64,000 bases of DNA from an uncultured Bacteroidales bacterium. GTDB lineage: Bacteria; Bacteroidota; Bacteroidia; Bacteroidales; UBA932. Shown piece by piece: positions 7,030-14,856 of this stretch. The stretch is taken from NCBI GenBank assembly GCA_900316795.1, contig ONEF01000005.1:1-64000 (forward strand). Reading direction: 5' to 3'. The translations under genes and the position numbers were made by a program. Every line of letters starts with the position of its first letter. Position 1 is the first letter of the stretch. The notes under the pieces were generated by a model. That model did no database searches, was not told the origin of the DNA, and saw only the letters and a program-made list of their open reading frames with translations.

Positions 7030-7857
7030 TCAGCGATGGAGCTGAATCATCTCAGCCAGTTGCAAGAAATAATCCGTTGACCATATATCAAGCTCGTGAG
7101 GATTGTTCAAGAATGGGAGAACATCTTCTTTTACCTGATTGATATCAGCTCCTGCTAAACGATTCTTCAGTTTTTCCTTGAATACATCAAAAGTAATGTC
7201 TTGATTGTTAAACTGATAAATTCTCTCATGAAGATTCTCCCAATCCAGTGGTATTCTATTGCGTACATACCACTCAAAGTCGTACCAGTCTCGCCCCTTT
7301 ATCCTGTTTTTCCACACCCGATATACCAGAGCGTGAATTTTTCCTGCAAATAGGCTAGGAAGGGTGACACAGCGAGTCAAGAAAGATTTTGGCTGCAACA
7401 GCAATTTTTGTTCTGTCCTGAACTTTCCCGGAGGCACGGTATCCACTTCTATTTTAACCTTAATCGTTTTTTCCGTTTTAAATGAGACGTCATATACATC
7501 TGTAGTGTCCTTAAGAAAGGCAGACTCTACCTTGCCGAAATTCTTTTTGTCTTTCTTCTTAATCTCAACTTGGCGTCCGACAAGCGCAAACTGATCGATA
7601 ATAGCCTGAAAGTACTCTTCGAATCTGAAAGAATCATCATTTTTAAGGAGCGTGAAGTCCATATCTTCGCTGAATCGGTTGAGTCCATGAAATATCCTCA
7701 GGCATGTTCCGCCATAGAAAGCCGCCTTGTCAAAGAAACCTCCATCAGAAAGTCCTGACAACACAATTTGCTGGCTCACTTCGTAAATGGCATTCCGTCT
7801 TGCTGCATCTGTGCTCTGGTCATAGGCCGATAGCATCTTTTCATAAAGTTCATTCAT
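7030..7857 (-). CDS. abiEii: AbiEii/AbiGii-family nucleotidyltransferase toxin
   Basis: 275 residues. Family motifs are intact: AFYGGTCLRIFHGL near residue 47, then RFSEDMDFTLL near 60 (the GG-x-x-LR and R-x-S-x-D-x-D nucleotidyltransferase motifs), KIEVDT in the middle, and FAGKIHALVYR with RIKGRDWYDFEWY at about 180-210. The AbiE toxin transfers nucleotides to targets such as tRNA and causes abortive infection; its partner is encoded just upstream with a 4-base overlap. No inactivating change is seen. Confidence 0.9.
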   Translation of the reverse strand: MNELYEKMLSAYDQSTDAARRNAIYEVSQQIVLSGLSDGGFFDKAAFYGGTCLRIFHGLNRFSEDMDFTLLKNDDSFRFEEYFQAIIDQFALVGRQVEIKKKDKKNFGKVESAFLKDTTDVYDVSFKTEKTIKVKIEVDTVPPGKFRTEQKLLLQPKSFLTRCVTLPSLFAGKIHALVYRVWKNRIKGRDWYDFEWYVRNRIPLDWENLHERIYQFNNQDITFDVFKEKLKNRLAGADINQVKEDVLPFLNNPHELDIWSTDYFLQLAEMIQLHR

Positions 7858-8480
7858 CTGTCAAGAAGTTTAATGATTGTTTCAATGGATCTGGCTTTTC
7901 TGCCTGCTTTTGCACATTGAATGAAAATATTCTTGTCTAAATTCAGGAAGGCTTCCATATTGAGTCTCAAATCTTCTTCAAGAAATACACGCGCCTGAGA
8001 AACATAACGAAGGTATACCCCAGACGTGGAGATGACAAGATCACACAGCGCCTTCTCCGGACTGGCTATTATAAAAGAACCATCTTCAGTCTGTTCTTGA
8101 CGAATGCCAATATGGAAATAGTTCCTAGGTACACAGGTATAATCGAAAACACCTAATGAATTCTCAAACCTGCGTGAATGCTTTACAGTCATACTTTGAA
8201 TCCTAAACACCCTCTCTGGAATAAGCCCATACCAGCGGAGAGCTGTTTGCAACGATATGTATGAAGGGGAGTAGATATGATTTGCAACTAATTCAAGGTT
8301 TAATCTTTTTTCGCTCCACTGCGGGTTCACAACATACAAACCCCGCTTTAGACGGAGTAATTTTCCGCTGTGCTCAAGGGCTGCAACTTTCTGGTTTACT
8401 CCAGACACATTTGGGTAAAGAGAAGCAATTGTCTCTTTAGTGGCAGGCACATTTCCCAGTATTTCTAGAACATCCTTCAT
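7854..8480 (-). CDS. abiEi: AbiEi-family antitoxin/repressor
   Basis: 208 residues. The N-terminus (DVLEILGNVPATKETIASLY, then a GKLLRLKRGLYVV wing) is the winged helix-turn-helix of the AbiEi family. The rest (ANHIYSPSYISLQTALRWYG, and IIASPEKALCDLV) is the usual C-terminal antitoxin domain. The known partner is the AbiEii toxin, encoded directly downstream. AbiEi proteins are reported to repress their own operon by binding inverted repeats, and a good inverted repeat lies at 8512-8547. Confidence 0.9.
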   Translation of the reverse strand: MKDVLEILGNVPATKETIASLYPNVSGVNQKVAALEHSGKLLRLKRGLYVVNPQWSEKRLNLELVANHIYSPSYISLQTALRWYGLIPERVFRIQSMTVKHSRRFENSLGVFDYTCVPRNYFHIGIRQEQTEDGSFIIASPEKALCDLVISTSGVYLRYVSQARVFLEEDLRLNMEAFLNLDKNIFIQCAKAGRKARSIETIIKLLDR

Positions 8481-8484
8481 ATTG

Positions 8485-8547
8485 CAAATATAGTAAAATT
8501 TTGAACAATTAGTAATATTTTACTTGTTTTTCTGTACTAAATATTAC
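8485..8547 (-). promoter_or_regulatory. abiE promoter and candidate operator
   Basis: Minus-strand TATATTTG (8485-8492) lies four bases before the abiEi ATG, so the transcript may be leaderless. Just upstream is a perfect 9-base inverted repeat, GTAATATTT at 8512-8520 and AAATATTAC at 8539-8547, spaced 18 bases. AbiEi autorepression through inverted repeats is established for other members; its use here is inference. Confidence 0.5.
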
Positions 8548-8575
8548 CTCGGCGATTGTTTCTGCAAAGCAATAA

Positions 8576-8604
8576 AAAAGCGCACCCGTTTAGGATGCGC
8601 TTTT
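8576..8604 (-). terminator. terminator of the fimbrillin/LRR gene
   Basis: The stem AAAAGCGCA (8576-8584) pairs with TGCGCTTTT (8596-8604). On the minus strand it ends in a run of T. It lies 24 bases after the stop codon of the gene at 8628. Confidence 0.75.
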
Positions 8605-8627
8605 ATAGATGTCTTTGTGGTTTTCAA

Positions 8628-10547
8628 CTATTCCTCTACAACAGTCCATCCGGAACGAATGCCATTGCTATCATTTGTCCAGGTTGTTACACCGGCTTTC
8701 TTTGTGAAAGTTCCTGTAGCAGGAACACCACTCAACCAACCCTTAGTATAAGGATTGTTAGAGGTCGCAGATGATGGATTTGTGGCCAAGCATTTTACTG
8801 AGGAAACCTTAGTGTTCATAAACATTGTTTCGTAACAGCACTTAACTAATGTAGCAGCTGGCAGATCAGGTGCATTTGTCAATTTTTCGCATTGGTAAAA
8901 CATTGAAAAATAGCACTCTTCCTTAAGTTCTGTCACATGGCTTAGCAAATCCTGAGGTACGGTTTCCAAAAATTTGCACCTCCCAAACATCTGTCTATAA
9001 CATCCTTTTGCAAGAGTTGTAGCCGGAAGAGTGGGAACTACTGTAAGGTGGCAATCCTCAAACATAGATTGGCAACAACCTTCTGCAAGTATAGTAGCCT
9101 TGATAACAGGAGCGGAAGTAAAGGCCGTGCACCCTTTGAACATACCGTTGCAGCAGTATGGAGCCATCTCGTAAGCTGATATAATAATATGCTTTCCTGT
9201 TGTAATGGAAGTGTTCGCCCTGAACATATTCTGATAGCAATTCTCTTTAAGATGCTGAGCGGAAAGCACTAAATATCTGGTTGGGTGTATATCAATATTA
9301 TTAATGCCCCAGAAAGCGCCTCCAAACTCATAATCGTTATAAATAGTGGTTCCTCTTATATATTCATCGTCTTCATCTCCAGTACACTTTAGGCTCATTA
9401 TGTCTCCAAATATGTACACTTTCTTGGAGAAAGTAAATATGGGTAAAGTACCTTGGGTCGGATATGAACCAGAATGATGAACTTGGTTTTCATAGGAAGC
9501 TGTCCTTTTGCTCCTGAATAGAACTGTAGTATTAGCAGAAGGAACTTCTAATACATCGCCCGGAGCATAATCAGCCCAGTCTGCGTCTCCCAATTTATAC
9601 TGTGCGCCATCCCCTGAAGACACATGGTTAAATGTGATAGTTGTGTTAGCTTCTCTGGTCTGAACTGCAAACTCGCTGGACGAAATTCTTGAAACGTTAT
9701 ATTTCTTGTTGCCAGCCAAAGTTGCATTCGTAAGATAGAATGGCCTTTTAGGATAATCTCCACCTCCTACCTGAACGGTAATAATCGCCTTGTTAAGAAC
9801 TGTTCCTGCAGGGAAGGCGGCTACGAAATTTGTTACAATATCTTCTGCTTCCTTTTTAAGTACCATAGAGCCCGAACGGGAAGAAACAGGATCAGTAGTG
9901 TGGCCATCATTTAGATGATTGGTAAAATTTATTGCAACAGTCTTCTTATCCGTAGATTCATCAAGAATTGTCTCCGGAAGATCCACATACTTGACCGTAA
10001 AGTTCAGAAATGCAGAATTCTGATGGAGGGTAAAACTCTTTTTTGCGTATTCGCTCTCTGCTGTAAAATCGCTGTACCACTCAACAGCTTCCTGCAAGGA
10101 AGAAGCAATGGCATCTACAGATGTAGGGTAAACGGTTGCATTTACAAATCCCGGGTTGGTTGTAATATCGTGTATCTTGTCTGTGGCGCTGACAAGCGTA
10201 GCGTTAATTATCAGCGTTGGAGAAGGTTCATCTCCTGATGGATAGGAAAGGTCTCCGGAAAAAGTGGCTGAACTGGTACCGGCACCGCTAACAAGATTCA
10301 GTATTCCATGAACATTGCCACCGTCTCCTGTAACATACAGTTTATCCTCTGCCTGGAAAATATAGGATGTTCCGTTCAATGAAGCACGTGTTGCTGTTCC
10401 ATCTTTAACAGCTACGGTATAAGCAATTGTGTTTTCCTTTAGCTCAGGTTCTTGTTCCGGGGTATAGCGGTCTTCTTTTGAGCAGGAAGCGGAAAATATT
10501 GCCAAAAGCAAAGCGGTGTATAATAATACTCTTGATTTCATCTTCAT
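8628..10547 (-). CDS. fimbrillin-like lipoprotein with C-terminal BspA-type leucine-rich repeats
   Basis: 639 residues from the ATG at 10547 (another lies at 10541). An upstream in-frame ATG at 10652 was rejected because it overlaps the short peptide gene and would put 35 residues before the signal. A lipobox (FSASC) ends the signal peptide. Residues ~20-330 resemble the N-terminal half of the 10906-11811 lipoprotein (SYIFQAEDKLYV; GTSSATFSGDL). The C-terminal third has about six repeats built on C-[CY]-x-x-MF-x-x-C-x-x-L-x-x-x-P and closes with GWTVVEE, as in BspA-like surface proteins. Likely outer-membrane and surface-exposed; probably in an operon with the 40-residue peptide. Confidence 0.8.
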   Translation of the reverse strand: MKMKSRVLLYTALLLAIFSASCSKEDRYTPEQEPELKENTIAYTVAVKDGTATRASLNGTSYIFQAEDKLYVTGDGGNVHGILNLVSGAGTSSATFSGDLSYPSGDEPSPTLIINATLVSATDKIHDITTNPGFVNATVYPTSVDAIASSLQEAVEWYSDFTAESEYAKKSFTLHQNSAFLNFTVKYVDLPETILDESTDKKTVAINFTNHLNDGHTTDPVSSRSGSMVLKKEAEDIVTNFVAAFPAGTVLNKAIITVQVGGGDYPKRPFYLTNATLAGNKKYNVSRISSSEFAVQTREANTTITFNHVSSGDGAQYKLGDADWADYAPGDVLEVPSANTTVLFRSKRTASYENQVHHSGSYPTQGTLPIFTFSKKVYIFGDIMSLKCTGDEDDEYIRGTTIYNDYEFGGAFWGINNIDIHPTRYLVLSAQHLKENCYQNMFRANTSITTGKHIIISAYEMAPYCCNGMFKGCTAFTSAPVIKATILAEGCCQSMFEDCHLTVVPTLPATTLAKGCYRQMFGRCKFLETVPQDLLSHVTELKEECYFSMFYQCEKLTNAPDLPAATLVKCCYETMFMNTKVSSVKCLATNPSSATSNNPYTKGWLSGVPATGTFTKKAGVTTWTNDSNGIRSGWTVVEE

Positions 10548-10581
10548 CTTCTTTTTAAGTAAAACATAAACAACAAAAAGA

Positions 10582-10704
10582 CTAGAGATCTCCTCCTTCT
10601 TCTGGACCCGGCTGATCGAATCCACCGGATCCGACGCAGACAATAGCTTCAAATTGGTAACTCAGTACCTTAATTTTAGGTGAATCATAAAGCTGCTTTT
10701 TCAT
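10582..10704 (-). CDS. short peptide with acidic/glycine tail, cassette 1
   Basis: A 40-codon frame starts MKKQLYDSPKIKVLSYQFEA and ends in FDQPGPEEGGDL. It lies 34 bases before the lipoprotein gene on the same strand, and a promoter fits just upstream. It shares the pattern Y-x-[SK]-P-x-x-x-V, a hydrophobic patch and an acidic, glycine-rich tail with the peptides at 29004-29135 and 31030-31173. Each also precedes a large lipoprotein. Small proteins of this kind are annotated in Bacteroidales without a function. No signal peptide is apparent. Confidence 0.65.
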   Translation of the reverse strand: MKKQLYDSPKIKVLSYQFEAIVCVGSGGFDQPGPEEGGDL

Positions 10705-10803
10705 ATTTACCCTTTGATATTATAAAGTGGTGACTTTTATTTTCAAATGTTAATTTGTTGATTCTGAAGCCGAATCGGCATTTTTTTCGGTCGAAAAACT
10801 GCG

Positions 10804-10811
10804 CAAAGATA
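10804..10811 (-). promoter_or_regulatory. promoter of peptide/lipoprotein cassette 1
   Basis: Minus-strand TATCTTTG matches TAnnTTTG, with GTTG ending 19 bases upstream. It lies 99 bases before the peptide ATG. The leader contains a short GCCGA/TCGGC palindrome. Confidence 0.65.
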
Positions 10812-10905
10812 ATACATTCTTTTAAAATAACAACAAAACAAGAAGAATTCCACACATTTTTTTGCGCGGAATCTTGATATAAAAGAGGAAGTTGCAGAAA
10901 TGTTG

Positions 10906-11811
10906 CTAAATACTTATAGATACGTCCACGATACTCCTTCCCACATTGTAAGACTTGTTTGCTTGCAGAGTATTTGAACTGCCAAAGGAAACCACCTTGT
11001 GGTAATTGTTTGGAGAAAGAAACCAGTTGAGAGAAATGCTGGCATCTGCATCCAGCTTTGTTCCACCAGGGAAGGCTGCGGTAAACATAATCTTCTTGTA
11101 CGATCCTGGCTGAACAACTACAAGGGAAGCTGAACGGCTTGTTGAAGGATCGGAATTAGGGGTAACGGCAACATCTACGATTTGACCCAGAGAAATCTTG
11201 TCTCCCACTTCAAATAAAATAGAAAAGGAGACAAAAGCAGAACTTTGCTGCAGAATGAAACTCTTGGTACCATAGAGGCCCGTAGAAGTAAAATCGCTGA
11301 ACATGCTTACAGCTTCAGCCAAATCAGCGGCAATGGAAGAAGGGTAGGAAGTGCCCGTTATTGTAAAACCGTCTGAAGAAATGGAGTGAATCCTATCGTT
11401 AACACTAACAAGAGTAGCCTTTAAAGGAGTGTTGTCTGCCGGAGTGAAGCCATTCTTGGAATAGAGTGTGCCGTCGAAAGTAGCTGAACTGGTGCCTTCT
11501 CCAGTTGCAATGGTCAGATAACCGTAAACGTCTCCCTCATGGCCGCTGTCTGTGTTTTCTACGAAGAGTCTGTCTCCGGCCTGGAAGATATACTTCTTGC
11601 TGCTGTTTATTGTAGCGCGAGTTTGGGGAGCTGTAGAAGAGTCGGTATTGTCGCTCCCTACGGAAGCGGTATATGGAATAGCTACAACCTTTGTTTCAGG
11701 TTCTTCCGGATCCTGTACAATAGAAGACTTGCTGCAGGATTGGAAAGAAATGGCAAAAGCCGCTAATGCAGCACAGCAGGCAACTGATTTAATAAGGCTG
11801 ACAGTTTTCAT
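10906..11811 (-). CDS. fimbrillin-like lipoprotein
   Basis: 301 residues with a lipoprotein signal (SFQSC near residue 26). It resembles the N-terminal ~300 residues of the neighbour at 8628-10547: YIFQAGDRLFV, GEGTSSATFDGTL and a TAAFPGGTKL near the end. It carries no repeat region, so the neighbour looks like the same module plus leucine-rich repeats. Such proteins are exported to the cell surface and may polymerise or display. No short peptide gene precedes it. Confidence 0.75.
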   Translation of the reverse strand: MKTVSLIKSVACCAALAAFAISFQSCSKSSIVQDPEEPETKVVAIPYTASVGSDNTDSSTAPQTRATINSSKKYIFQAGDRLFVENTDSGHEGDVYGYLTIATGEGTSSATFDGTLYSKNGFTPADNTPLKATLVSVNDRIHSISSDGFTITGTSYPSSIAADLAEAVSMFSDFTSTGLYGTKSFILQQSSAFVSFSILFEVGDKISLGQIVDVAVTPNSDPSTSRSASLVVVQPGSYKKIMFTAAFPGGTKLDADASISLNWFLSPNNYHKVVSFGSSNTLQANKSYNVGRSIVDVSISI

Positions 11812-11864
11812 GACATTCCAAATTTGTGAAACAAAAATAACAAAAAGATGCTTGAAACGACTGG

Positions 11865-12764
11865 CTATTCTGAAAGTTCTTTAAGAGCTTTCTCAGCGAT
11901 TTTCTTGTACTGCGGATCGGTAGTCTTTGAAAGCAGCTTGTAATACTCGAGAGCTTTTGCTTTGTCTTTCTTAAGCTCATAAGTATAAGCGATGTTGTTG
12001 ATTACAACAGGATCTTCCGGATCTATCTTGTGAACCTTGAGGAAGTTTGCCAGGGCTCCGTCAATGTCTCCTGCAGTGTAAGCAATTACAGCTTTGTCGT
12101 TGAGGAAAATAACATTGTTCGGATAAAACTCCAGAACCAGGTCTGCAATCCGGTCGGCAAGGTTCAAGTTTTGTTCAAACACTTCCGAGAAATATCCCTG
12201 GAACGTGCTAAACAATTCAGCCTGACCGTCTCCCACCTTTTCGTCAAAGGTCCAGAGCCAGTTGTTCTTGTTTGCCACGGAGCGTTTCAGAATATCAGAA
12301 AGCACTGTTATAAAGTCTTCGTCCTCATAGAAACTCATTACCATATATGCCTTTCCAAACCATAGGTCAAGCCTGTCTGGATGTTTTTCAACTCCTTTTC
12401 CCAAAACATCTATGGACTTGTCTATCCACTCCATATCAACATCCAGCTTGCTGTACATATAATACTCCTTGCCAGTAGAGTCCACCGTAACAAACACTTC
12501 TTCATCTTCAGGCTTTTCCGCAGAAATAATTACGACCTCCTTTTCTGCCCTGAGCGTGTAAAGATTTGAATATAAGGCACATATTTGAGCATCCTTAGGA
12601 TAGAGCTTTTCCCATTCGCCGATAATATTTTTAACAGAAGCAGAATCTTTTTCCTGCATTGCGCTTGTGAATCTGTCATAAAGTTCCTGCCTTGTCTGCG
12701 CTATGCAAACACTTGAAAATAAAAATGCCGCAGCGGCAAACAATAAAAACTTTGTTCTGTTCAT
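11865..12764 (-). CDS. secreted TPR protein
   Basis: 299 residues with a signal peptide (about 1-22, ending VCIAQ). The C-terminal part contains tetratricopeptide-like helices: AVIAYTAGDIDGALANFLKV, then DPEDPVVINNIAYTYELKKD and KALEYYKLLSK. Upstream helices around 30-60 may be degenerate repeats. TPR domains bind partner proteins; a periplasmic scaffold role is inferred. It precedes the fimbrillin-like genes on the same strand by 53 bases. Confidence 0.75.
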   Translation of the reverse strand: MNRTKFLLFAAAAFLFSSVCIAQTRQELYDRFTSAMQEKDSASVKNIIGEWEKLYPKDAQICALYSNLYTLRAEKEVVIISAEKPEDEEVFVTVDSTGKEYYMYSKLDVDMEWIDKSIDVLGKGVEKHPDRLDLWFGKAYMVMSFYEDEDFITVLSDILKRSVANKNNWLWTFDEKVGDGQAELFSTFQGYFSEVFEQNLNLADRIADLVLEFYPNNVIFLNDKAVIAYTAGDIDGALANFLKVHKIDPEDPVVINNIAYTYELKKDKAKALEYYKLLSKTTDPQYKKIAEKALKELSE

Positions 12765-12813
12765 AATGATATCCCGTGTTGTTTGTCAGAAAGTAAAATT
12801 ACAATAAATCTAT

Positions 12814-12821
12814 TAACTTTG
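12814..12821 (+). promoter_or_regulatory. -7 box for the gene at 12844
   Basis: TAACTTTG matches TAnnTTTG and lies 22 bases before the ATG. No clear -33 element is seen. Confidence 0.45.
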
Positions 12822-12843
12822 GGAAAACAAAAGCAACGTTTCT

Positions 12844-13461
12844 ATGAAAAGGTTTTTCCTTATATTCATTGCTCTGTGCTTTGCTCTGACGGCAGGAGCT
12901 CAGAAAATAAAGACTGCTTATCTTGCTCCGGCCGGGGCGGACCAGACGATTTTTTACTACAAAGTTCAATACAGCACAGATCTAAACGTTCATCTTTACC
13001 GCAAAGACGGAAAGCTAATGCTCAATCTCTCCCATCCGCACGTAAAACGTCCGGAAAAGATTGTCAGATTGCTTAACCCGGACGGAACCCTGGAACCCCT
13101 GCCGGATACTCTTAGGGGAAAGGCAAAGGATTATGTAGATAGAGTTGTGTTTGTGGATGATTCCGTTGAAGTTACGGTAAGGCGGATGATAAAGCATATG
13201 AATGCGCGCAAGTTAAAGCCTTACTACGATAACAAATACAAAGACAACGAAATACAGCCGACAGGAGGATCTTTCTGGGAACTGCTGTTCCTGGACAAAA
13301 AAGACAAAGAACATCACAGCGGAGGCCGCTTCTATGTTAATTCAGAGAAGCTGCAGAAAGAAATAGATTCTTATATGGAAGTAATCCGCGGAATTACCTT
13401 ATACCTTTTGTCTGTTGACGTAAAGTATTGTCCCCAGGAAGGAGATTCCGGAAAATTCTAG
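12844..13461 (+). CDS. secreted protein of unknown function
   Basis: 205 residues with a signal peptide (about 1-19, ending TAGAQ). Charged, with alternating beta-like segments (DLNVHLYRKDGKLMLNLS; VEVTVRRMIKHM). No family or catalytic motif is recognised. Its stop overlaps the stop of the convergent M20 dipeptidase by four bases. Confidence 0.55.
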   Translation: MKRFFLIFIALCFALTAGAQKIKTAYLAPAGADQTIFYYKVQYSTDLNVHLYRKDGKLMLNLSHPHVKRPEKIVRLLNPDGTLEPLPDTLRGKAKDYVDRVVFVDDSVEVTVRRMIKHMNARKLKPYYDNKYKDNEIQPTGGSFWELLFLDKKDKEHHSGGRFYVNSEKLQKEIDSYMEVIRGITLYLLSVDVKYCPQEGDSGKF

Positions 13462-14804
13462 TAGTACTTGTAGAACAGGGCGATTGACTCCATTCCCCCG
13501 AAGAATTGCTTGAGCAGGTAGCTTTCGTTAGGGGAGTGGATGGTGTCTCTTTCAAGCCCGAATCCCATAAGTAGAGGATCTGTGCCCAGAATCTTCTGCA
13601 TATCTGCCAGAACGGCGATGCTTCCGCCACCGCGGCTTGGAACAGGCTCTATTCCCAAAACTTCTGTCATAGCCTTGGAGGCAGCCTGGAAAGCAGGAGA
13701 TGTGATAGGAATCAGGAATCCGTTTCCGCCTTCCTTTTCTTCTACCTTCACTTTTACATATTTAGGAGCGATGGCCAGGAAATGCTGCTTGAAGAGCTTG
13801 GTTATCTTGGCGCTGTCCTGATTAGGAACGAGCCTCATGGATATCTTGGCGTGGGCTGTGGAAGGAAGCACGGTCTTGGCGCCTTCTCCGGTGTAGCCAC
13901 CCCAGATTCCGCAGACGTCCAGGCAAGGACGGATGCCGGTTCTCTCGAGGGTGGTGTAGCCCTTTTCTCCCTTGACTTCCTTTATGCCGAGGAATTTCTT
14001 GTACTCGTTGAGGTTGAAAGGAGCCCTGGCAAGCTGGGCGCGGTCTGCCTTTGAGAGGTTGACCACATCGTCATAGAAGCCTTTTACCTTCACCTTTCCG
14101 TTCTTGTCTATCAGCGATGAAATCATATCGCAGAGGACATTGATAGGGTTGGCGACAGCTCCTCCGTAATGGCCGGAGTGGAGGTCTTTGTTAGGGCCGG
14201 TGACGGTTACTTCCAGATAGGCAAGGCCTCTCATTCCGCAGTTGATGGAAGGGACTTTCTCGCTGATCATGGTGGTGTCGGAGACAAGGATGACATCGCT
14301 TTGGAGCATCTTCTTGTTCTTCTTCACCCATGCAGGGAGTGATGGGCTGCCGATTTCTTCCTCTCCCTCAAAGATGAACTTGACGTTGTGCTTGAGCTGC
14401 TTGGTCTTTACCAGATATTCGAAGGCCTTGATGTGCATGAACAGCTGGCCCTTGTCGTCATTGGCGCCTCTTCCCCAGATGGCACCGTCGTGGATCTCGG
14501 GCTCGAACGGGTCTGAGTTCCACTTCTCCAGAGGTTCCGCAGGCTGAACGTCATAGTGTCCGTAAACCATGACGGTCTTTGCCTTCGGGTCCACTGTCTT
14601 CTTGCCGAAAACTACCGGATTGCCGGCTGTAGGATAGACATCGGCCTCGTCCGCTCCTGCTTTTTTGAGAAGCTCAACCAGCCTTTTGGCGCATTTGAGC
14701 ATATCGCCTTTGTGTTCTTTTTTTGCGCTTATGGAAGGGATTCTGAGGATGGAGAAAAGTTCTTCAAAGAACCTGTCCTTGTTCTGCTCGATGTATTGTT
14801 TCAT
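13458..14804 (-). CDS. M20-family dipeptidase
   Basis: 448 residues from the ATG at 14804; an earlier in-frame start at 14927 would overlap the upstream gene. It has the M20 metal-site landmarks: VYGHYDVQPAEP (zinc His and Asp), GRGANDDKGQ (bridging Asp), FEGEEEIGSPS (base and ligand Glu), a SDTTM Asp and a late HS-P. The dimerisation domain is inserted in the middle (about 190-330). Closest to cytosolic non-specific dipeptidases that hydrolyse short peptides. No signal peptide. It ends the long minus-strand gene run. Confidence 0.9.
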   Translation of the reverse strand: MKQYIEQNKDRFFEELFSILRIPSISAKKEHKGDMLKCAKRLVELLKKAGADEADVYPTAGNPVVFGKKTVDPKAKTVMVYGHYDVQPAEPLEKWNSDPFEPEIHDGAIWGRGANDDKGQLFMHIKAFEYLVKTKQLKHNVKFIFEGEEEIGSPSLPAWVKKNKKMLQSDVILVSDTTMISEKVPSINCGMRGLAYLEVTVTGPNKDLHSGHYGGAVANPINVLCDMISSLIDKNGKVKVKGFYDDVVNLSKADRAQLARAPFNLNEYKKFLGIKEVKGEKGYTTLERTGIRPCLDVCGIWGGYTGEGAKTVLPSTAHAKISMRLVPNQDSAKITKLFKQHFLAIAPKYVKVKVEEKEGGNGFLIPITSPAFQAASKAMTEVLGIEPVPSRGGGSIAVLADMQKILGTDPLLMGFGLERDTIHSPNESYLLKQFFGGMESIALFYKYY

Positions 14805-14856
14805 GGCAAGTGTATTTTTGTTGATTATCAAAGATAGGAAAAATAATGAACCGGAC

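Noticed and set aside
10548-10652. N-terminal extension of the fimbrillin/LRR lipoprotein
   Set aside because: It would put 35 residues before the signal peptide and overlaps the short peptide gene in another frame.
10833-10870. Possible terminator after the 10906 lipoprotein gene
   Set aside because: The stem depends on several G-T pairs and lacks a good T run, so it was not listed.
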